64,000 nt of DNA from Guptibacillus hwajinpoensis (GCF_020171785.1 NZ_JAIVAE010000002.1:496001-560000); one strand, 5' to 3'; numbered from the stretch's first letter, positions 27,591 to 38,288 are shown. Notes: a model not told the origin generated them from the letters alone. Made by a program: numbers and translations.

Positions 27591-28443
27591 AGATTTTCGT
27601 AATCAGGTAAAGCCAAACTGGTGCCCTGGCTGTGGAGATTTCTCCGTACAAGCAGCCATTCAACGAGCAGCTGCGAATGTGGGGCTAGAACCAGACGATC
27701 TTGCCGTCATTTCTGGAATTGGCTGCTCGGGGCGTATTAGTGGCTACATTAATGCGTATGGTTTCCATGGGATTCATGGGCGCTCGCTACCAATTGCACA
27801 GGGCGTGAAAATGGCAAATCGCGATTTAACCGTAATTGCGTCCGGGGGAGATGGCGATGGCTTTGCGATCGGAATGGGGCACACGATCCATGCGATGAGG
27901 CGAAATATAGACATCACGTATATCGTGATGGACAATCAAATCTATGGTTTAACAAAAGGGCAGACTTCTCCAACGAGTGCAGAAGGGTTTAAAACGAAAA
28001 GTACGCCTTCTGGATCCATTGAATCTTCTCTTTCCATCATGGAACTCGCGCTCTCAAGCGGCTGTGGTTTTGTAGCACAAAGCTTTTCAACCGATTTAAA
28101 GGACCTCGTAGCGATCATTGAACAAGGCATTCAACATAAAGGATTTTCATTGATTAACGTGTTTAGCCCGTGCGTGACGTTCAATAAGGTGAATACGTAT
28201 GACTGGTTTAAACAAAACCTTATTAGTTTAAATGATATTGAAGGGTATGATCCACACAATCGGATGATGGCGATGCAAACGTTAATGGAGCACAATGGAC
28301 TTGTGAAAGGACTGATTTACGAGAATCCAACTCGTCCATCTTACCAAGAATCAGTTCGAGGCTATAGTTCTAGTGCGTTATCAAAACAAGACTTAAATCT
28401 TCCTGAAGAAAAATTTACAGAGTTAATGGCTGAGTTTATGTAA
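27577..28443 (+). CDS. korB: 2-oxoacid:ferredoxin oxidoreductase, beta subunit
   Basis: A 288-residue thiamine-diphosphate-binding subunit. The cysteines WCPGC, GIGCSG and SPCVTF should hold a 4Fe-4S cluster. GGDGDGFAIGMGH with DNQIYGLTKGQTSPTS is the ThDP/Mg site. ATG 27577 follows AAGGAGATG inside the end of the alpha gene; the frame open further upstream lacks a ribosome binding site. It is closed by a terminator, so the two subunits form a dicistronic unit. Confidence 0.92.
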   Translation: MATFKDFRNQVKPNWCPGCGDFSVQAAIQRAAANVGLEPDDLAVISGIGCSGRISGYINAYGFHGIHGRSLPIAQGVKMANRDLTVIASGGDGDGFAIGMGHTIHAMRRNIDITYIVMDNQIYGLTKGQTSPTSAEGFKTKSTPSGSIESSLSIMELALSSGCGFVAQSFSTDLKDLVAIIEQGIQHKGFSLINVFSPCVTFNKVNTYDWFKQNLISLNDIEGYDPHNRMMAMQTLMEHNGLVKGLIYENPTRPSYQESVRGYSSSALSKQDLNLPEEKFTELMAEFM

Positions 28444-28450
28444 GGCGACG

Positions 28451-28478
28451 AACCCTTCAAGTAGTGAAGGGTTTTTTT
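28451..28478 (+). terminator. Terminator after korB
   Basis: AACCCTTCA pairs with TGAAGGGTT around AGTAG, then seven T residues. Confidence 0.9.
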
Positions 28479-28629
28479 ATGCTGAAAAGGATGAACGAAT
28501 TTTTCCATAAATAAAACTATAAGTGTCCTTGTATGGAGGACAGATCACCTTTACGTTAGAAGTGATAAATGATACGATGTTTGTGATAACAGTGTTTGAA
28601 GAACGTTTTGAAAAAGTGAGGTGTACGCT

Positions 28630-29670
28630 GTGGAAGGAAAAATGAAGGCGATTGTGAAACATGAACGTAGCAAAGGTGCTCAGCTGCAAACCGTCGATAT
28701 TCCACAAATTAATGATAATGAAGTATTAATTCAAGTAAAAGCAACTTCGATTTGCGGTACAGATGTACATATTTATACGTGGGATGAATGGTCTCAGAGT
28801 CGCGTCAATCCTCCATATGTTTTTGGACATGAGTTTGCGGGAGTTGTCGTAGAAAAAGGAAAGAACGTAACGAACTTGGAGGTTGGAGACCATGTTTCAG
28901 CAGAAACACATATTGTTTGCAACCAATGTCCACAATGTTTAACAGGGAAGTTTCATATTTGCGAAAATACGAAAATTATTGGTGTCGACACGGATGGCTG
29001 CTTTGCAGAATACGTCGCGCTCCCTTCTCAAAACATCTGGAAAAATCCTGAGTCACTATCATTTGATGTGGCTTCTGTACAAGAGCCGATGGGCAACGCA
29101 GTACATACTGTACTCGCTGGAGATGTAGCAGGAAAAACCGTAGCGATCATTGGCTGTGGGCCAATCGGTATTATGGCTGTAGGTGTAGCGAAAGCAGCTG
29201 GTGCTTCACAAGTTATCGCACTTGATTTAAATGATTATCGTCTGAACCTTGCGAAAGAAATGGGCGCAACGACTGTCATTAATTCTCGAAATGAAGATCC
29301 ACTTCACGTTGTGAAAGAGCTGACTAACGGTCACGGTGTTGACGTTGTCTGTGAAATGTCAGGACATCCAATCGCGATGAACCAGGGCTTTAAAATGGTA
29401 ACAAACGGTGGACGTGTTTCCATCCTAAGTTTGCCAGTCCGTCCTGTTGAAATTGATGTGACGAATGACATTGTTTTTAAAGGCATAACCGTTCAAGGTA
29501 TCACAGGAAGAAAAATGTTCGAAACTTGGCGCCAGGTGTCCGGGCTTTTGCAGTCAGGACAGGTCGATGTGGAGCCGATGATTACGCATCACTTCCCGCT
29601 TGAAGACTTTGAAAAAGGCTTCGAATTAATGATTGAAGGTAAATGTGGTAAGGTAGTATTACATCCATAA
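28630..29670 (+). CDS. tdh: L-threonine 3-dehydrogenase
   Basis: Oxidises threonine to 2-amino-3-ketobutyrate with NAD. A 346-residue zinc alcohol dehydrogenase family member: catalytic zinc in SICGTDVHIY and FGHEFAG, structural-zinc cysteines in CNQCPQCLTGKFHIC, and the NAD loop GCGPIGIMAVG. Three starts compete: GTG 28621, GTG 28630 and ATG 28642. GTG 28630 has GTGAGGTG at proper distance and gives MEGKMKAI, like B. subtilis Tdh (MQSGKMKAL), so it is preferred. kbl follows 43 nt downstream and completes the pathway to glycine. Confidence 0.92.
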   Translation: MEGKMKAIVKHERSKGAQLQTVDIPQINDNEVLIQVKATSICGTDVHIYTWDEWSQSRVNPPYVFGHEFAGVVVEKGKNVTNLEVGDHVSAETHIVCNQCPQCLTGKFHICENTKIIGVDTDGCFAEYVALPSQNIWKNPESLSFDVASVQEPMGNAVHTVLAGDVAGKTVAIIGCGPIGIMAVGVAKAAGASQVIALDLNDYRLNLAKEMGATTVINSRNEDPLHVVKELTNGHGVDVVCEMSGHPIAMNQGFKMVTNGGRVSILSLPVRPVEIDVTNDIVFKGITVQGITGRKMFETWRQVSGLLQSGQVDVEPMITHHFPLEDFEKGFELMIEGKCGKVVLHP

Positions 29671-29713
29671 GGCTCACACGTGAGCCATTACATACTAATG
29701 AGGAGGCCGATCA

Positions 29714-30889
29714 ATGAAAGGTTTTGAATATCTCCAAGAAGAGCTTGATCAAATGCAGGAGGAAGGCGTTTTTCGTAACTTGATTCCACTAGAGTCTGCT
29801 CAAGGATCACGCGTTACGATTAAAGGAAAAAACGTTATTCAGCTATCATCAAACAACTATCTCGGACTGACGGACCACCCGAAAATGAAGCAAGCAGCGA
29901 TTGAAGCCGTTGAAAAATACGGTGCGGGAACAGGCTCTGTTCGAACCATTGCTGGAACGCTCTCCATGCACGAACAGTTTGAAGAAAAGCTTGCTGAGTT
30001 TAAGCATACGGAAGCGGCACTCGTTCTTCAATCAGGATTTGCTACGAATCAGGCGGTCCTTTCAGCGATTCTAACAAAAGAAGATGTCGTCATTTCTGAT
30101 GAATTAAACCACGCTTCGATTATCGATGGCATTCGCTTAACAAAAGCGGGACGTCGTATTTACAAGCATACGGACATGGAAGACCTCGAGAGCGCATTGA
30201 AAGAAACGCAAGATTATCGCACGCGTCTTGTTGTCACAGATGGCGTCTTCTCAATGGATGGAAACATTGCGCCGCTAACTGAAATTGTCGAGCTATGTGA
30301 AAAGTATGATGCGCTTGTCATGGTTGATGACGCTCATGCAAGTGGTGTACTTGGTGAGAACGGACGTGGAACGGTTGACCACTTCGGATTAAACGGACGC
30401 GTTCATATTCAGGTTGGGACACTTAGTAAGGCGATTGGCGTTCTTGGTGGTTACATTGCAAGTACGAAAACACTTCGCGATTACCTGATTCATAAAGGTC
30501 GTCCGTTCTTATTTAGTACCTCTCATCCTCCTGCAGTAACAGCAGCTTGCTCAGCCGCAATTGATGTTCTTGTGGAAGAGCCTGAATTGATTGAGAAGCT
30601 TTGGGACAACACAAAATTCTTTAAAGCGGGGTTAAAAGACCTTGGTTTTGATACAGGGATTAGTGAAACGCCAGTAACACCTGTTATCATCGGTGATGAG
30701 GCACTTACGCATAAGTTTTCCGATAAGCTATTTGAAAACGGTGTGTTTGCGCAGGGTATTGCGTTTCCAACTGTTGCAAAAGGGAAAGGCCGCGTGCGTA
30801 CGATCGTAACGGCTCAGCATTCAAAAGAAGACCTTCAAGAAGCGCTAGACGCATTTGAAAAGTCTGCGAAAGAACTTGGAATTCTATAA
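29714..30889 (+). CDS. kbl: 2-amino-3-ketobutyrate CoA ligase (glycine C-acetyltransferase)
   Basis: A PLP enzyme that cleaves the Tdh product with CoA to glycine and acetyl-CoA. The 391 residues belong to the alpha-oxoamine synthase family: [12 protein letters not shown] at the N-terminus, [11 protein letters not shown] as the pyridine-nitrogen site, and the PLP lysine in [13 protein letters not shown]. The ribosome binding site is AGGAGG. It is translated from the tdh transcript and ended by a hairpin immediately after the stop. Confidence 0.94.
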   Translation: MKGFEYLQEELDQMQEEGVFRNLIPLESAQGSRVTIKGKNVIQLSSNNYLGLTDHPKMKQAAIEAVEKYGAGTGSVRTIAGTLSMHEQFEEKLAEFKHTEAALVLQSGFATNQAVLSAILTKEDVVISDELNHASIIDGIRLTKAGRRIYKHTDMEDLESALKETQDYRTRLVVTDGVFSMDGNIAPLTEIVELCEKYDALVMVDDAHASGVLGENGRGTVDHFGLNGRVHIQVGTLSKAIGVLGGYIASTKTLRDYLIHKGRPFLFSTSHPPAVTAACSAAIDVLVEEPELIEKLWDNTKFFKAGLKDLGFDTGISETPVTPVIIGDEALTHKFSDKLFENGVFAQGIAFPTVAKGKGRVRTIVTAQHSKEDLQEALDAFEKSAKELGIL

Positions 30890-30892
30890 TTG

Positions 30893-30924
30893 AAAGAGAG
30901 GGGGGCTGATCCTCCTCTTTTTTT
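30893..30924 (+). terminator. Terminator after kbl
   Basis: An AAAGAGAGG-type arm pairs with CCTCCTCTTT, followed by T residues; the stem is slightly imperfect. Confidence 0.8.
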
Positions 30925-30987
30925 CGGCTAATGGGATCATTCTTTATTTGTTCACCTAATCGTGCTCGGAGGCTTTTCCAGGTTTTA

Positions 30988-31016
30988 TTGATTAAATACT
31001 CTGAACCCCTTATAAT
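30988..31016 (+). promoter_or_regulatory. miaB promoter (sigma-A type)
   Basis: TTGATT, a 17-bp spacer and a perfect TATAAT. The resulting leader is about 165 nt long and contains only a short GAGC/GCTC hairpin with a T run near 31124-31141, which might attenuate. Confidence 0.72.
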
Positions 31017-31186
31017 AAAGGAATGTCCATTAGTTACACATTTCTTAATTGACGATAAAGGATAACAAATAAAACGGAAGCTTTTATAGAATTTATTTCT
31101 ATTAGCGAGGTTTTTCTAAGTTTAGGAGCATTGCGCTCTTTTTCATAGCAGGGTCATCCTTTTTAATTAGAAAGGAGTCGAACGAC

Positions 31187-32719
31187 ATGAACGAACAGCA
31201 ACGCCTGGATTCGCAAATCAATGTAAAGAAAACAGAGAAAACGACCGAAGATTACGCGAAGTATTTCCAGACAACGTACCAGGCACCTAACTTAAAAGAT
31301 GCCAAGCGCAGAGGAAAAGAAAATGTAAACGTTCATTACGATTTTGAAATTCCAGAGAATATTAAAAACCTTGGAAAAGATAAGAAGTTTTTGATACGCA
31401 CGTACGGATGTCAAATGAATGAACACGATACAGAAGTAATGGCAGGGATTTTTGAAGAAATGGGTTTTGAAGCTACAACAGAAGTGACAGAGGCAGATGT
31501 CGTTCTCCTCAATACGTGTGCCATTCGTGAAAATGCGGAGAACAAAGTATTTGGTGAGCTTGGCCATTTAAAACCATTAAAGATGGAAAATCCGGATCTG
31601 ATCATTGGTGTATGTGGCTGTATGTCCCAGGAAGAATCTGTGGTCAATCGCATCATGCAAAAGCATCAGTTCGTTGATTTAATCTTTGGTACACATAACA
31701 TTCACCGCCTTCCAGAACTGATGGAACAAGCAGTCTTTGGAAAAGAAATGGTGATGGAAGTATGGTCAAAAGAAGGTGACATTATTGAAAACCTTCCGCG
31801 TACAAGAAAAGGCGAAATCAAAGCATGGGTTAACATCATGTACGGCTGTGATAAATTCTGTACATATTGCATCGTGCCTTATACACGAGGTAAGGAAAGA
31901 AGCCGTCGCCCTGAAGATATCATTCAGGAAGTACGCCACTTAGCAGCAAAAGGCTATAAAGAAGTGACGCTCCTCGGACAGAATGTAAACGCCTACGGAA
32001 AAGATTTAGAAGATATTGAGTACGGCCTTGGTGATCTTATGAACGAGATTCATAAGATTGATATTCCTAGAGTTCGTTTCACAACGAGTCACCCACGTGA
32101 CTTTGATGATCGTCTTGTAGAAGTACTTGGTCAGGGAGGCAATCTTGTCGATCATATCCATCTTCCTGTTCAAAGTGGAAGCAATGAGGTTCTGAAGTTG
32201 ATGAACCGTCGCTATACGCGCGAGACGTATTTAGAGCTAGTTGGTAAGATTAAAAAGGTAATGCCAAACGCAACCTTTACGACGGATATTATCGTTGGTT
32301 TCCCGAATGAAACGGACGAACAGTTCGAAGAAACGATGGAACTCGTAAAAGAAGTCGAGTATGACAGTGCGTATACGTTCATTTACTCTCAGCGTGATGG
32401 TACGCCAGCGGCTAAAATGGCGGATAACGTACCAATGGAAGTGAAGAAAGAACGTCTTCAGCGCTTGAATGCCCTTGTGAATGAAATGGCTGCGAAAAAC
32501 AACGCTGTTTTTGAAGGGCAAATCGTGGAAGTTCTCGTAGAAGGTGAAAGTAAGAAAAATGCGGATGTTCTTTCTGGCTATACGAGCAAGAACAAAGTAG
32601 TTAACTTTAGAGGTCCTAAATCATTAGTTGGTCAAATTGTCCAGGTGAAAATCACAAAAGCAAAAACTTGGTCACTTGATGGCGAATATATTGAAAAAAC
32701 GGCTGAGGTGAATGCATAA
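31187..32719 (+). CDS. miaB: tRNA-2-methylthio-N6-dimethylallyladenosine synthase
   Basis: A radical-SAM methylthiotransferase modifying A37 of tRNAs, acting after MiaA. The 510 residues show an N-terminal extension of about 65 residues, then the UPF0004 domain with cluster cysteines in [18 protein letters not shown] and GVCGCMSQ. The radical-SAM CxxxCxxC is in GCDKFCTYC, and a C-terminal TRAM domain ([12 protein letters not shown]) follows. The ribosome binding site is AAAGGAG. It shares 1 nt with the following ymcA gene. miaA, the preceding enzyme of the pathway, lies 7.5 kb downstream in this window. Confidence 0.95.
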   Translation: MNEQQRLDSQINVKKTEKTTEDYAKYFQTTYQAPNLKDAKRRGKENVNVHYDFEIPENIKNLGKDKKFLIRTYGCQMNEHDTEVMAGIFEEMGFEATTEVTEADVVLLNTCAIRENAENKVFGELGHLKPLKMENPDLIIGVCGCMSQEESVVNRIMQKHQFVDLIFGTHNIHRLPELMEQAVFGKEMVMEVWSKEGDIIENLPRTRKGEIKAWVNIMYGCDKFCTYCIVPYTRGKERSRRPEDIIQEVRHLAAKGYKEVTLLGQNVNAYGKDLEDIEYGLGDLMNEIHKIDIPRVRFTTSHPRDFDDRLVEVLGQGGNLVDHIHLPVQSGSNEVLKLMNRRYTRETYLELVGKIKKVMPNATFTTDIIVGFPNETDEQFEETMELVKEVEYDSAYTFIYSQRDGTPAAKMADNVPMEVKKERLQRLNALVNEMAAKNNAVFEGQIVEVLVEGESKKNADVLSGYTSKNKVVNFRGPKSLVGQIVQVKITKAKTWSLDGEYIEKTAEVNA

Positions 32720-33135
32720 TGGTATCAAGAATGGAAGTTATTGCAAAAGCAAAAGATCTTGCGAAGCTCGTTTCAGAAACAGAAGAAGTCGATTTCTTCA
32801 AACGTGCAGAAGAAAAGATCAATGAAAATAAAAAAGTGCAAAGCTTGATTGCGCGAATTAAGTTAGAGCAAAAAGAAGCGGTAAATCTCCAACACTATAG
32901 CAAGCATGAAGCGTTGAAAGAGAAAGATGAGCGGATTGATAAGCTCATGCAGCAGCTTGATGAAATTCCTGTCGTGCAGGAATTCAAACGCTCGCAGTCT
33001 GATGTAAATGACCTTCTTCAGCTTGTCGCTAACACGATTTCGAATACAGTGACAGATGAAATTATTGAATCAACTGGTGGGAACGTGCTTGAAGGAACAA
33101 CAGGCTCAACCCAGCAGGGACCTGGTTGTAAGTAA
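32719..33135 (+). CDS. ymcA: RicA/YmcA regulatory protein
   Basis: A 138-residue helical protein of the YlbF/YmcA family. In B. subtilis RicA forms a complex with YlbF and YaaT that works with RNase Y in mRNA processing and promotes biofilm, competence and sporulation. Typical stretches are EEKINENKKVQSLIARIKLE and VVQEFKRSQSDVNDLLQLVA. Only one Cys (GPGC, near the C-terminus) is seen, of interest because the complex binds iron-sulfur clusters. It starts within the miaB stop codon. Confidence 0.9.
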   Translation: MVSRMEVIAKAKDLAKLVSETEEVDFFKRAEEKINENKKVQSLIARIKLEQKEAVNLQHYSKHEALKEKDERIDKLMQQLDEIPVVQEFKRSQSDVNDLLQLVANTISNTVTDEIIESTGGNVLEGTTGSTQQGPGCK

Positions 33136-33154
33136 TAGGGGCAAGATGAATACG

Positions 33155-33191
33155 AAAGTCTTCCAATCGTGCATTGGAAGACTTTTTTTTT
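33155..33191 (+). terminator. Terminator after ymcA
   Basis: AAAGTCTTCCAAT pairs with ATTGGAAGACTTT, then T residues; a strong 13-bp stem. Confidence 0.93.
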
Positions 33192-33342
33192 GCCAAGGGA
33201 CCTCTTTTTTCGTAATATTCTCTTAATTAATTAGGATATTATGCTACTATAAGCAAGAAGAGTTTGACGTGTGAACTCATTACATAACGAAAGAAGTTCA
33301 AGCCAACTTGGTAAGCCAACTGAAACGTAAAGGGGTGATCGT

Positions 33343-33861
33343 TTGCGTATTTTTCATGTTAGTGAAGAAGACGAAATTCATGAATTTCAGCCAAGGATTC
33401 CTACGCGTCAAGATCTTGACCAATCAAAAGGACTTGTATGGGCGGTTAACGAAACCTGTTTACCGAACTTTCTAACACCTCGTAATTGTCCCCGCATTTG
33501 CTTTCACGTCGGGCCAAATACTTCAAATGCAGATAAGCAAACATATCTATCATCGAGCTGTCAGCATGTGATCGTCCTCGAAAACAGCTGGTTTGAAACG
33601 ATGACTCGAACTAAACTCTATTTGTATGAGTTTGATGCGATGCATTTTAAACTCCAAGACGAGAATGCCGGCTATTATGTAAGTGAAACCACTCAAGTTC
33701 CAAAGAATAAGATTAAGATTGATCACCCCATTCAGGAGCTATTCCGTCGTCAGGTAGAAGTGAGGTTTGTTGATCAGCTGTGGGATATCTATGATGAGAT
33801 CCAACAAACCACACTTCAATGGTCCATGTGCCGGATGAGATTTGCTCGCTCAAGAAACTAA
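33343..33861 (+). CDS. DUF6886-like protein of unknown function
   Basis: A 172-residue soluble protein starting at TTG 33343 after AAAGGGGTGA. It resembles small Bacillus proteins now grouped as DUF6886 (RIFHVSEEDEIHEFQPR, GLVWAVNETCLPNFLTPR, PRICFHVG). It is rich in aromatic residues and has four cysteines. No catalytic motif is recognised. It lies 18 nt upstream of a phosphotransferase gene and probably shares its transcript. Family assignment comes from memory of the sequence pattern and needs a profile search. Confidence 0.65.
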   Translation: MRIFHVSEEDEIHEFQPRIPTRQDLDQSKGLVWAVNETCLPNFLTPRNCPRICFHVGPNTSNADKQTYLSSSCQHVIVLENSWFETMTRTKLYLYEFDAMHFKLQDENAGYYVSETTQVPKNKIKIDHPIQELFRRQVEVRFVDQLWDIYDEIQQTTLQWSMCRMRFARSRN

Positions 33862-33879
33862 AAAGAGAGGAGTAGCGAC

Positions 33880-34629
33880 ATGGAACTTGGTCATCCAATC
33901 GCTGCTGGAAATACAGCGAAAGTTTACATTGTTCAAGATAAAATTGTGAAATTGTTTCGTGAAGACCTTCCAGAAGGAACCTCTTCCTATGAAGCTGAGA
34001 AACAACGTTATGCTTTATCAAAAGGTCTTCCGGTCCCAAAAATTATGGATGTAACGAAAATAGACGGTAGACAGGCGATCATCATGGAAAAAATTAGCGG
34101 ACGCACATTAGGTGAGCGTCTTTTAGAGAATAAGAATCTAGCACATTATTATATGGAAATGTCCGTTAACATTCAACAAAACATTCATCGGATCAACGCC
34201 GATGCGTTTGAACCGATGAATGAAAAGCTAACACGCCAAATAGGTACAGCGGATCGATTAAGTCAATCTCAAAAAACAGCATTACTCTTTAAATTAAGTG
34301 AAATGCCAGTTAAGAAGCAGCTTTGCCATGGTGATCTTCATCTATTTAATCTGATCATGGGCGATAATGTGACGATTATTGATTGGGTTGATGCAAGTGC
34401 GGGGGATAGCCGAGCAGACGTTTACAGAACGTATCTATTGTATACGCAATTTTCAAGCGAATTAGCGGAACTGTATTTACAGCTCTATTGCACAAAAAGT
34501 GGCTTATCAAAAGATGAAGTCATGGAGTGGGCTCCGATTATTGCGGGGGCACGGTTATCAGAAGGAGTACTATCAGAAGACAGCGATCGTCTATTAGAGA
34601 TTGTAAATAAGTTAAGCCTGAGAGGATAA
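33880..34629 (+). CDS. APH/choline-kinase-like phosphotransferase
   Basis: A 249-residue kinase-fold small-molecule phosphotransferase. The N-lobe has GNTAKVYIVQDKIVKLFRED, the Brenner catalytic motif is HGDLHLFN, and the metal-binding Asp lies in IIDWVDA. These are the hallmarks of the aminoglycoside phosphotransferase superfamily, but nothing shows the substrate or that it confers resistance. The ribosome binding site is AGAGAGGAG. A 21-bp perfect inverted repeat begins within its last codons. Confidence 0.85.
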   Translation: MELGHPIAAGNTAKVYIVQDKIVKLFREDLPEGTSSYEAEKQRYALSKGLPVPKIMDVTKIDGRQAIIMEKISGRTLGERLLENKNLAHYYMEMSVNIQQNIHRINADAFEPMNEKLTRQIGTADRLSQSQKTALLFKLSEMPVKKQLCHGDLHLFNLIMGDNVTIIDWVDASAGDSRADVYRTYLLYTQFSSELAELYLQLYCTKSGLSKDEVMEWAPIIAGARLSEGVLSEDSDRLLEIVNKLSLRG

Positions 34630-34654
34630 AACGCCTCTCAGGCTTAACTTATTT
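34605..34654 (+). terminator. Long perfect inverted repeat at the end of the phosphotransferase gene
   Basis: Arms 34605-34625 and 34634-34654 are perfectly complementary over 21 bp (core GTTAAGCCTGAGAGG) with an 8-nt loop. No strong T run follows, so it may act as a terminator aided by AU pairs at its base, or as an RNA stabiliser. The rest of the gap to cotE (34655-34878) is AT-rich; CATACCATA at 34670 looks like a sigma-K -10, but no matching -35 is seen. Confidence 0.75.
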
Positions 34655-34878
34655 CTATAAATAATTTCACATACCATACTTTTTTAAGAAAAATACGAAA
34701 AGGTTGTAAAGCATTGGACATTCGAGACATAGACTGATAGTGGAACAGCCTTTATATATAAAAAAACTTTTATTCTATGGTGTTGGTTATGTTCTTTTGC
34801 TGCGAAGAAAAAAAGAGGAACACTGGTCGTTTGTCTTGCATAGGATGAGAATGAAGATTGGAAGAGGAGGTATGATCG

Positions 34879-35430
34879 ATGTCAGAGGAATATAATTACA
34901 GAGAGATATTCGCCAAAGCTGTTTGCGGAAAAGGGCGTAAATTTACACAGGATACAAACACAGTAACACCAACCCATAAGCCTTCTAGTATTTTGGGTTG
35001 CTGGATTATTAACAATCAATTCACTGCCAAGAAGCGTGGTGACGTTGTCCAAGTGGAAGGCTCTTATGACATTAATATCTGGTATTCTTACAGCCATAAT
35101 ACCAAAACAGAAGTTGTAACCGAAACAGTTAAATACCATGAAGAAATTCCTCTTCGCTACAAAGACAAAGACTGTGTTGCTGATGAAGTTGTTGCAAAAG
35201 CGATTCAGGAGCCTAACTGTCTCGAAGCTACCATTGCGCCGAGCGGTCATAAGGTGATTGTACAAGTGGAAAGAGAATTTCTAGTTGAAGTTATCGGCGA
35301 AACGAAGATTTGCGTTTACGTGAATCCAGATGGCTGTGAAGACGATGACGATGATTGGGATTATGATGTAGATGATGAAGAGTTTGAAGATTTAGATCCG
35401 AACTTCTTAATTGGTGATCTAGAGGAATAG
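34879..35430 (+). CDS. cotE: Outer spore coat morphogenetic protein CotE
   Basis: A 183-residue protein that organises the outer coat around the forespore. It opens with [20 protein letters not shown], has a conserved core ([26 protein letters not shown]) and ends in a very acidic tail of Asp and Glu (about residues 153-183), all typical. The ribosome binding site is AGAGGAGG. It precedes mutS, as in B. subtilis. Sporulation-sigma control is expected, but the promoter is not certain. Confidence 0.95.
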   Translation: MSEEYNYREIFAKAVCGKGRKFTQDTNTVTPTHKPSSILGCWIINNQFTAKKRGDVVQVEGSYDINIWYSYSHNTKTEVVTETVKYHEEIPLRYKDKDCVADEVVAKAIQEPNCLEATIAPSGHKVIVQVEREFLVEVIGETKICVYVNPDGCEDDDDDWDYDVDDEEFEDLDPNFLIGDLEE

Positions 35431-35435
35431 TACGT

Positions 35436-35468
35436 CCAGGGAGAAGCAATCCTTCTTCCTGGTTTTTA
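35436..35468 (+). terminator. Terminator after cotE
   Basis: CCAGGGAGAAG pairs with CTTCTTCCTGG (one G-T), followed by a T run. Confidence 0.87.
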
Positions 35469-35483
35469 TTTTGTTATAAAGTA

Positions 35484-35640
35484 CGTCTGTTCGATTTAAA
35501 CAGAGGCTTCCGCTTTACTGATCCAGCTCCAACCTCCAGACACTCGGTCACTTCACCTTTTCCTCTGAATACAAAGAGCGTATTCAAATGAAAAGGTTCC
35601 AGTCCCGTGTCTAAACGGAGGCTTCCGCTTTACTGATATG
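35484..35640. repeat. Second locus of the 120-bp hairpin repeat family
   Basis: One and a half units of the family seen at 9844-10520: CTTCCGCTTTACTGATCCAGCTCC, the CACTCGGTCACTTCACC stretch, the hairpin 35556-35596, then CCAG-GTCTAAACGGAGGCTTCCGCTTTAC again. The inner stem is GAATAC/GTATTC, not GAACAC/GTGTTC, and the outer stem CCTTTT/AAAAGG, both kept by paired changes; the loop AAAGAGC is again 7 nt. It fills the gap between the cotE terminator and mutS. Confidence 0.88.
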
Positions 35641-35684
35641 CTATACTGTTAGGTGACTAGATTTAAGATTGGTGGAGAAGAAAC

Positions 35685-38288
35685 ATGGCTCGATATACCC
35701 CGATGATGGAACAATATTTGCGAATTAAGGCAGAGTATCAGGATGCCTTTTTATTTTTTCGTTTAGGCGATTTTTATGAAATGTTCTTCGATGATGCGAT
35801 GCGTGCATCGAAGGAATTGGAAATTACATTAACGAGCAGAGATGGTGGGGGAGAAGACCGCATTCCGATGTGTGGTGTGCCTTATCATGCTGCTGAAAAT
35901 TATATATCACAGCTGGTAACAAAAGGATACAAGATAGCGATATGTGAACAAACGGAAGATCCGAAACAGGCAAAAGGCGTTGTTCGAAGAGAAGTTGTTC
36001 AGCTCATTACACCTGGAACGGTTATGTCAGACCATTTAATTAAAGAAAAAGAAAACAACTACATCGTTGCGATCTCATCGTTTGATGATGAGACATTTGC
36101 GCTAGCAGCAAATGATTTAACGACTGGAGAATCCATGGCAACGATTTTAGCTGGTGATCATCATGAAGTGATCGGTGAGCTTTCAAATCTTGCCCCACGT
36201 GAAGTGATTCTTGCGAGCGACAGCGAAGCGCTATCGAACGCGATTCAAGAACGCATGACCGTGACCGTATCCATTGAAGATGACGTGACGATTCCGGACG
36301 CATTAAAGACGTTAAGTGACCATATCGACCAGCCGAAGCTCCTGCAAGTGTTTGGGAGATTGCTTCAATATTTGATTCGTACACAGAAGCGAGCGATGGA
36401 TCACCTCCAGCCGCTTCGTCACTACCACGTTTCTCAATACATGAAGCTAGATGTGAACTCAAAACGAAACCTAGAGCTCGTTGAAACGATTCGCGATAAA
36501 AAGCGGACAGGCTCTCTCGTCTGGTTCTTAGATAGTTCCGTAACGGCAATGGGTGGGCGTTTGTTAAAGCAGTGGGTTGAGCGGCCGCTCTTACAGCAGC
36601 GAGAAATCGAGAAGCGTCAGGAGCTTGTTGAGACGCTTATGAAACAGTTTTTTGAACGTGAGACAATTCGCGAACAGCTTCAAGGCGTCTATGATTTGGA
36701 GCGACTTGCAGGGAAAGTGGCGTTTGGTAACCTAAATGCGCGTGACCTCGTGCAACTACGCAAATCGCTAGAGAAAATACCAGAGATCAAGCAAGCAGTA
36801 GGATCTCTAGATAATGTGTATGCGAATGAGCTTGCAGAAGAAATCCTTCCATGTGATGACCTTGTTCAGCTCCTGCAAGAAGCGATTGAAGACAACCCAC
36901 CGCTTTCTGTGAAAGATGGGCAAATGATCCGAGACGGCTATCATGCCGATCTTGATAAATACCGAGATGCAAGCCGGAACGGGAAAGACTGGATCGCGGC
37001 ACTTCAAATGCAGGAACGTGAGCGAACGGGTATCAAATCGCTTAAAATTGGCTACAACAAAGTGTTTGGCTATTATATTGAAATAACGCGATCAAACCTT
37101 GCGAACCTCCCAGAAGGTCGCTATGAGCGGAAACAGACGCTTTCCAATGCGGAGCGTTTTATTACCCCTGAATTGAAAGAAAAAGAAACGCTTATTTTGG
37201 AAGCTGAAGAAAAGATTGTTGATCTGGAGTATAGCTTGTTTACAAAACTGCGTGAAGAAGTAAAGGCCTACATCCCTGAGCTTCAGCAGCTTGCGAGAAA
37301 AATTAGTGAGCTTGACGTTCTTCAGTCATTTGCGGTTGTTAGTGAAGAGAACCGCTTCACAAAGCCCATTTTCTCAAAAGAGCGCAAAGTGGCTGTCGAA
37401 GGTGGGCGTCACCCGGTTGTTGAGAAAATGTTAAAAGGCAGAGAGTACGTCGCAAACGACGTAATGATGGATCGCGATCGTGAAATTCTCTTAATTACTG
37501 GGCCAAACATGAGTGGTAAAAGTACGTACATGCGCCAGCTTGCGCTCATTTCCATTCTTGGGCAAATCGGCTGCTTCGTTCCGGCAGAATCGGCGGTGCT
37601 TCCTGTGTTTGATCAAATCTTTACGCGAATCGGTGCAGCAGATGACCTTGCAGCAGGGCAAAGTACGTTTATGGTTGAAATGCTTGAAGCGAACTACGCG
37701 ATCACGCGTGCTACGCAAGATAGCTTAATCTTATTAGATGAAATTGGTCGCGGCACCTCAACGTATGATGGTATGGCGCTTGCGCAGTCAATCATTGAAT
37801 ATGTGCATAGCGAAGTACGAGCGAAAACACTGTTTTCCACGCACTACCACGAGCTGACAACGCTTGAGGAAGATCTTGATCGCGTAAAGAATGTACACGT
37901 TAAAGCGGTAGAAGAAAAGGGAAGAGTTGTTTTCCTACACCGCGTGCACGACGGATCGGCCGATAAAAGTTATGGCATTCACGTGGCGCAGCTTGCGAAC
38001 TTACCGGATGCGCTCATTCAGCGTGCAGAAGCCATTTTAGCTGAATTTGAGGCAGAACCTGATGTCGTGAAAGCGCCAAAAGTACCCGTAGAGAAACCTC
38101 GCATTGAAGTAAAAGAAGATGAAGCGCAGCTTGCCTTCTTCGATCAGGAAGAAGATAAGAAAAAACCCACCCGTACGTCAGGTGAAAAAGCGATTCTCGA
38201 TCGATTGAAGTCTGTCGACATTATGGAAATGACGCCGATGGATGCGATCAATACGCTATATGAATTAAAGAAGCACTTAAAGTCTTAG
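35685..38288 (+). CDS. mutS: DNA mismatch repair protein MutS
   Basis: The mismatch sensor and ATPase. The 867 residues follow the usual domain order: the mismatch-binding N-terminus with the intercalating Phe and Glu in [10 protein letters not shown] (about 26-35), a connector, the lever and clamp, and the C-terminal ATPase. The ATPase has Walker [10 protein letters not shown] near residue 606, [14 protein letters not shown] as the Walker B/signature region, and STHYHELT. Start ATG follows TGGTGGAG. A C-terminal tail with [11 protein letters not shown] resembles the beta-clamp/MutL-interacting end. mutL follows after 16 nt. Confidence 0.96.
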   Translation: MARYTPMMEQYLRIKAEYQDAFLFFRLGDFYEMFFDDAMRASKELEITLTSRDGGGEDRIPMCGVPYHAAENYISQLVTKGYKIAICEQTEDPKQAKGVVRREVVQLITPGTVMSDHLIKEKENNYIVAISSFDDETFALAANDLTTGESMATILAGDHHEVIGELSNLAPREVILASDSEALSNAIQERMTVTVSIEDDVTIPDALKTLSDHIDQPKLLQVFGRLLQYLIRTQKRAMDHLQPLRHYHVSQYMKLDVNSKRNLELVETIRDKKRTGSLVWFLDSSVTAMGGRLLKQWVERPLLQQREIEKRQELVETLMKQFFERETIREQLQGVYDLERLAGKVAFGNLNARDLVQLRKSLEKIPEIKQAVGSLDNVYANELAEEILPCDDLVQLLQEAIEDNPPLSVKDGQMIRDGYHADLDKYRDASRNGKDWIAALQMQERERTGIKSLKIGYNKVFGYYIEITRSNLANLPEGRYERKQTLSNAERFITPELKEKETLILEAEEKIVDLEYSLFTKLREEVKAYIPELQQLARKISELDVLQSFAVVSEENRFTKPIFSKERKVAVEGGRHPVVEKMLKGREYVANDVMMDRDREILLITGPNMSGKSTYMRQLALISILGQIGCFVPAESAVLPVFDQIFTRIGAADDLAAGQSTFMVEMLEANYAITRATQDSLILLDEIGRGTSTYDGMALAQSIIEYVHSEVRAKTLFSTHYHELTTLEEDLDRVKNVHVKAVEEKGRVVFLHRVHDGSADKSYGIHVAQLANLPDALIQRAEAILAEFEAEPDVVKAPKVPVEKPRIEVKEDEAQLAFFDQEEDKKKPTRTSGEKAILDRLKSVDIMEMTPMDAINTLYELKKHLKS

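Noticed and set aside
34670-34678. CATACCATA as a sigma-K or sigma-E -10 for cotE
   Set aside because: No -35 at a suitable distance, and it is about 200 nt upstream of the gene.
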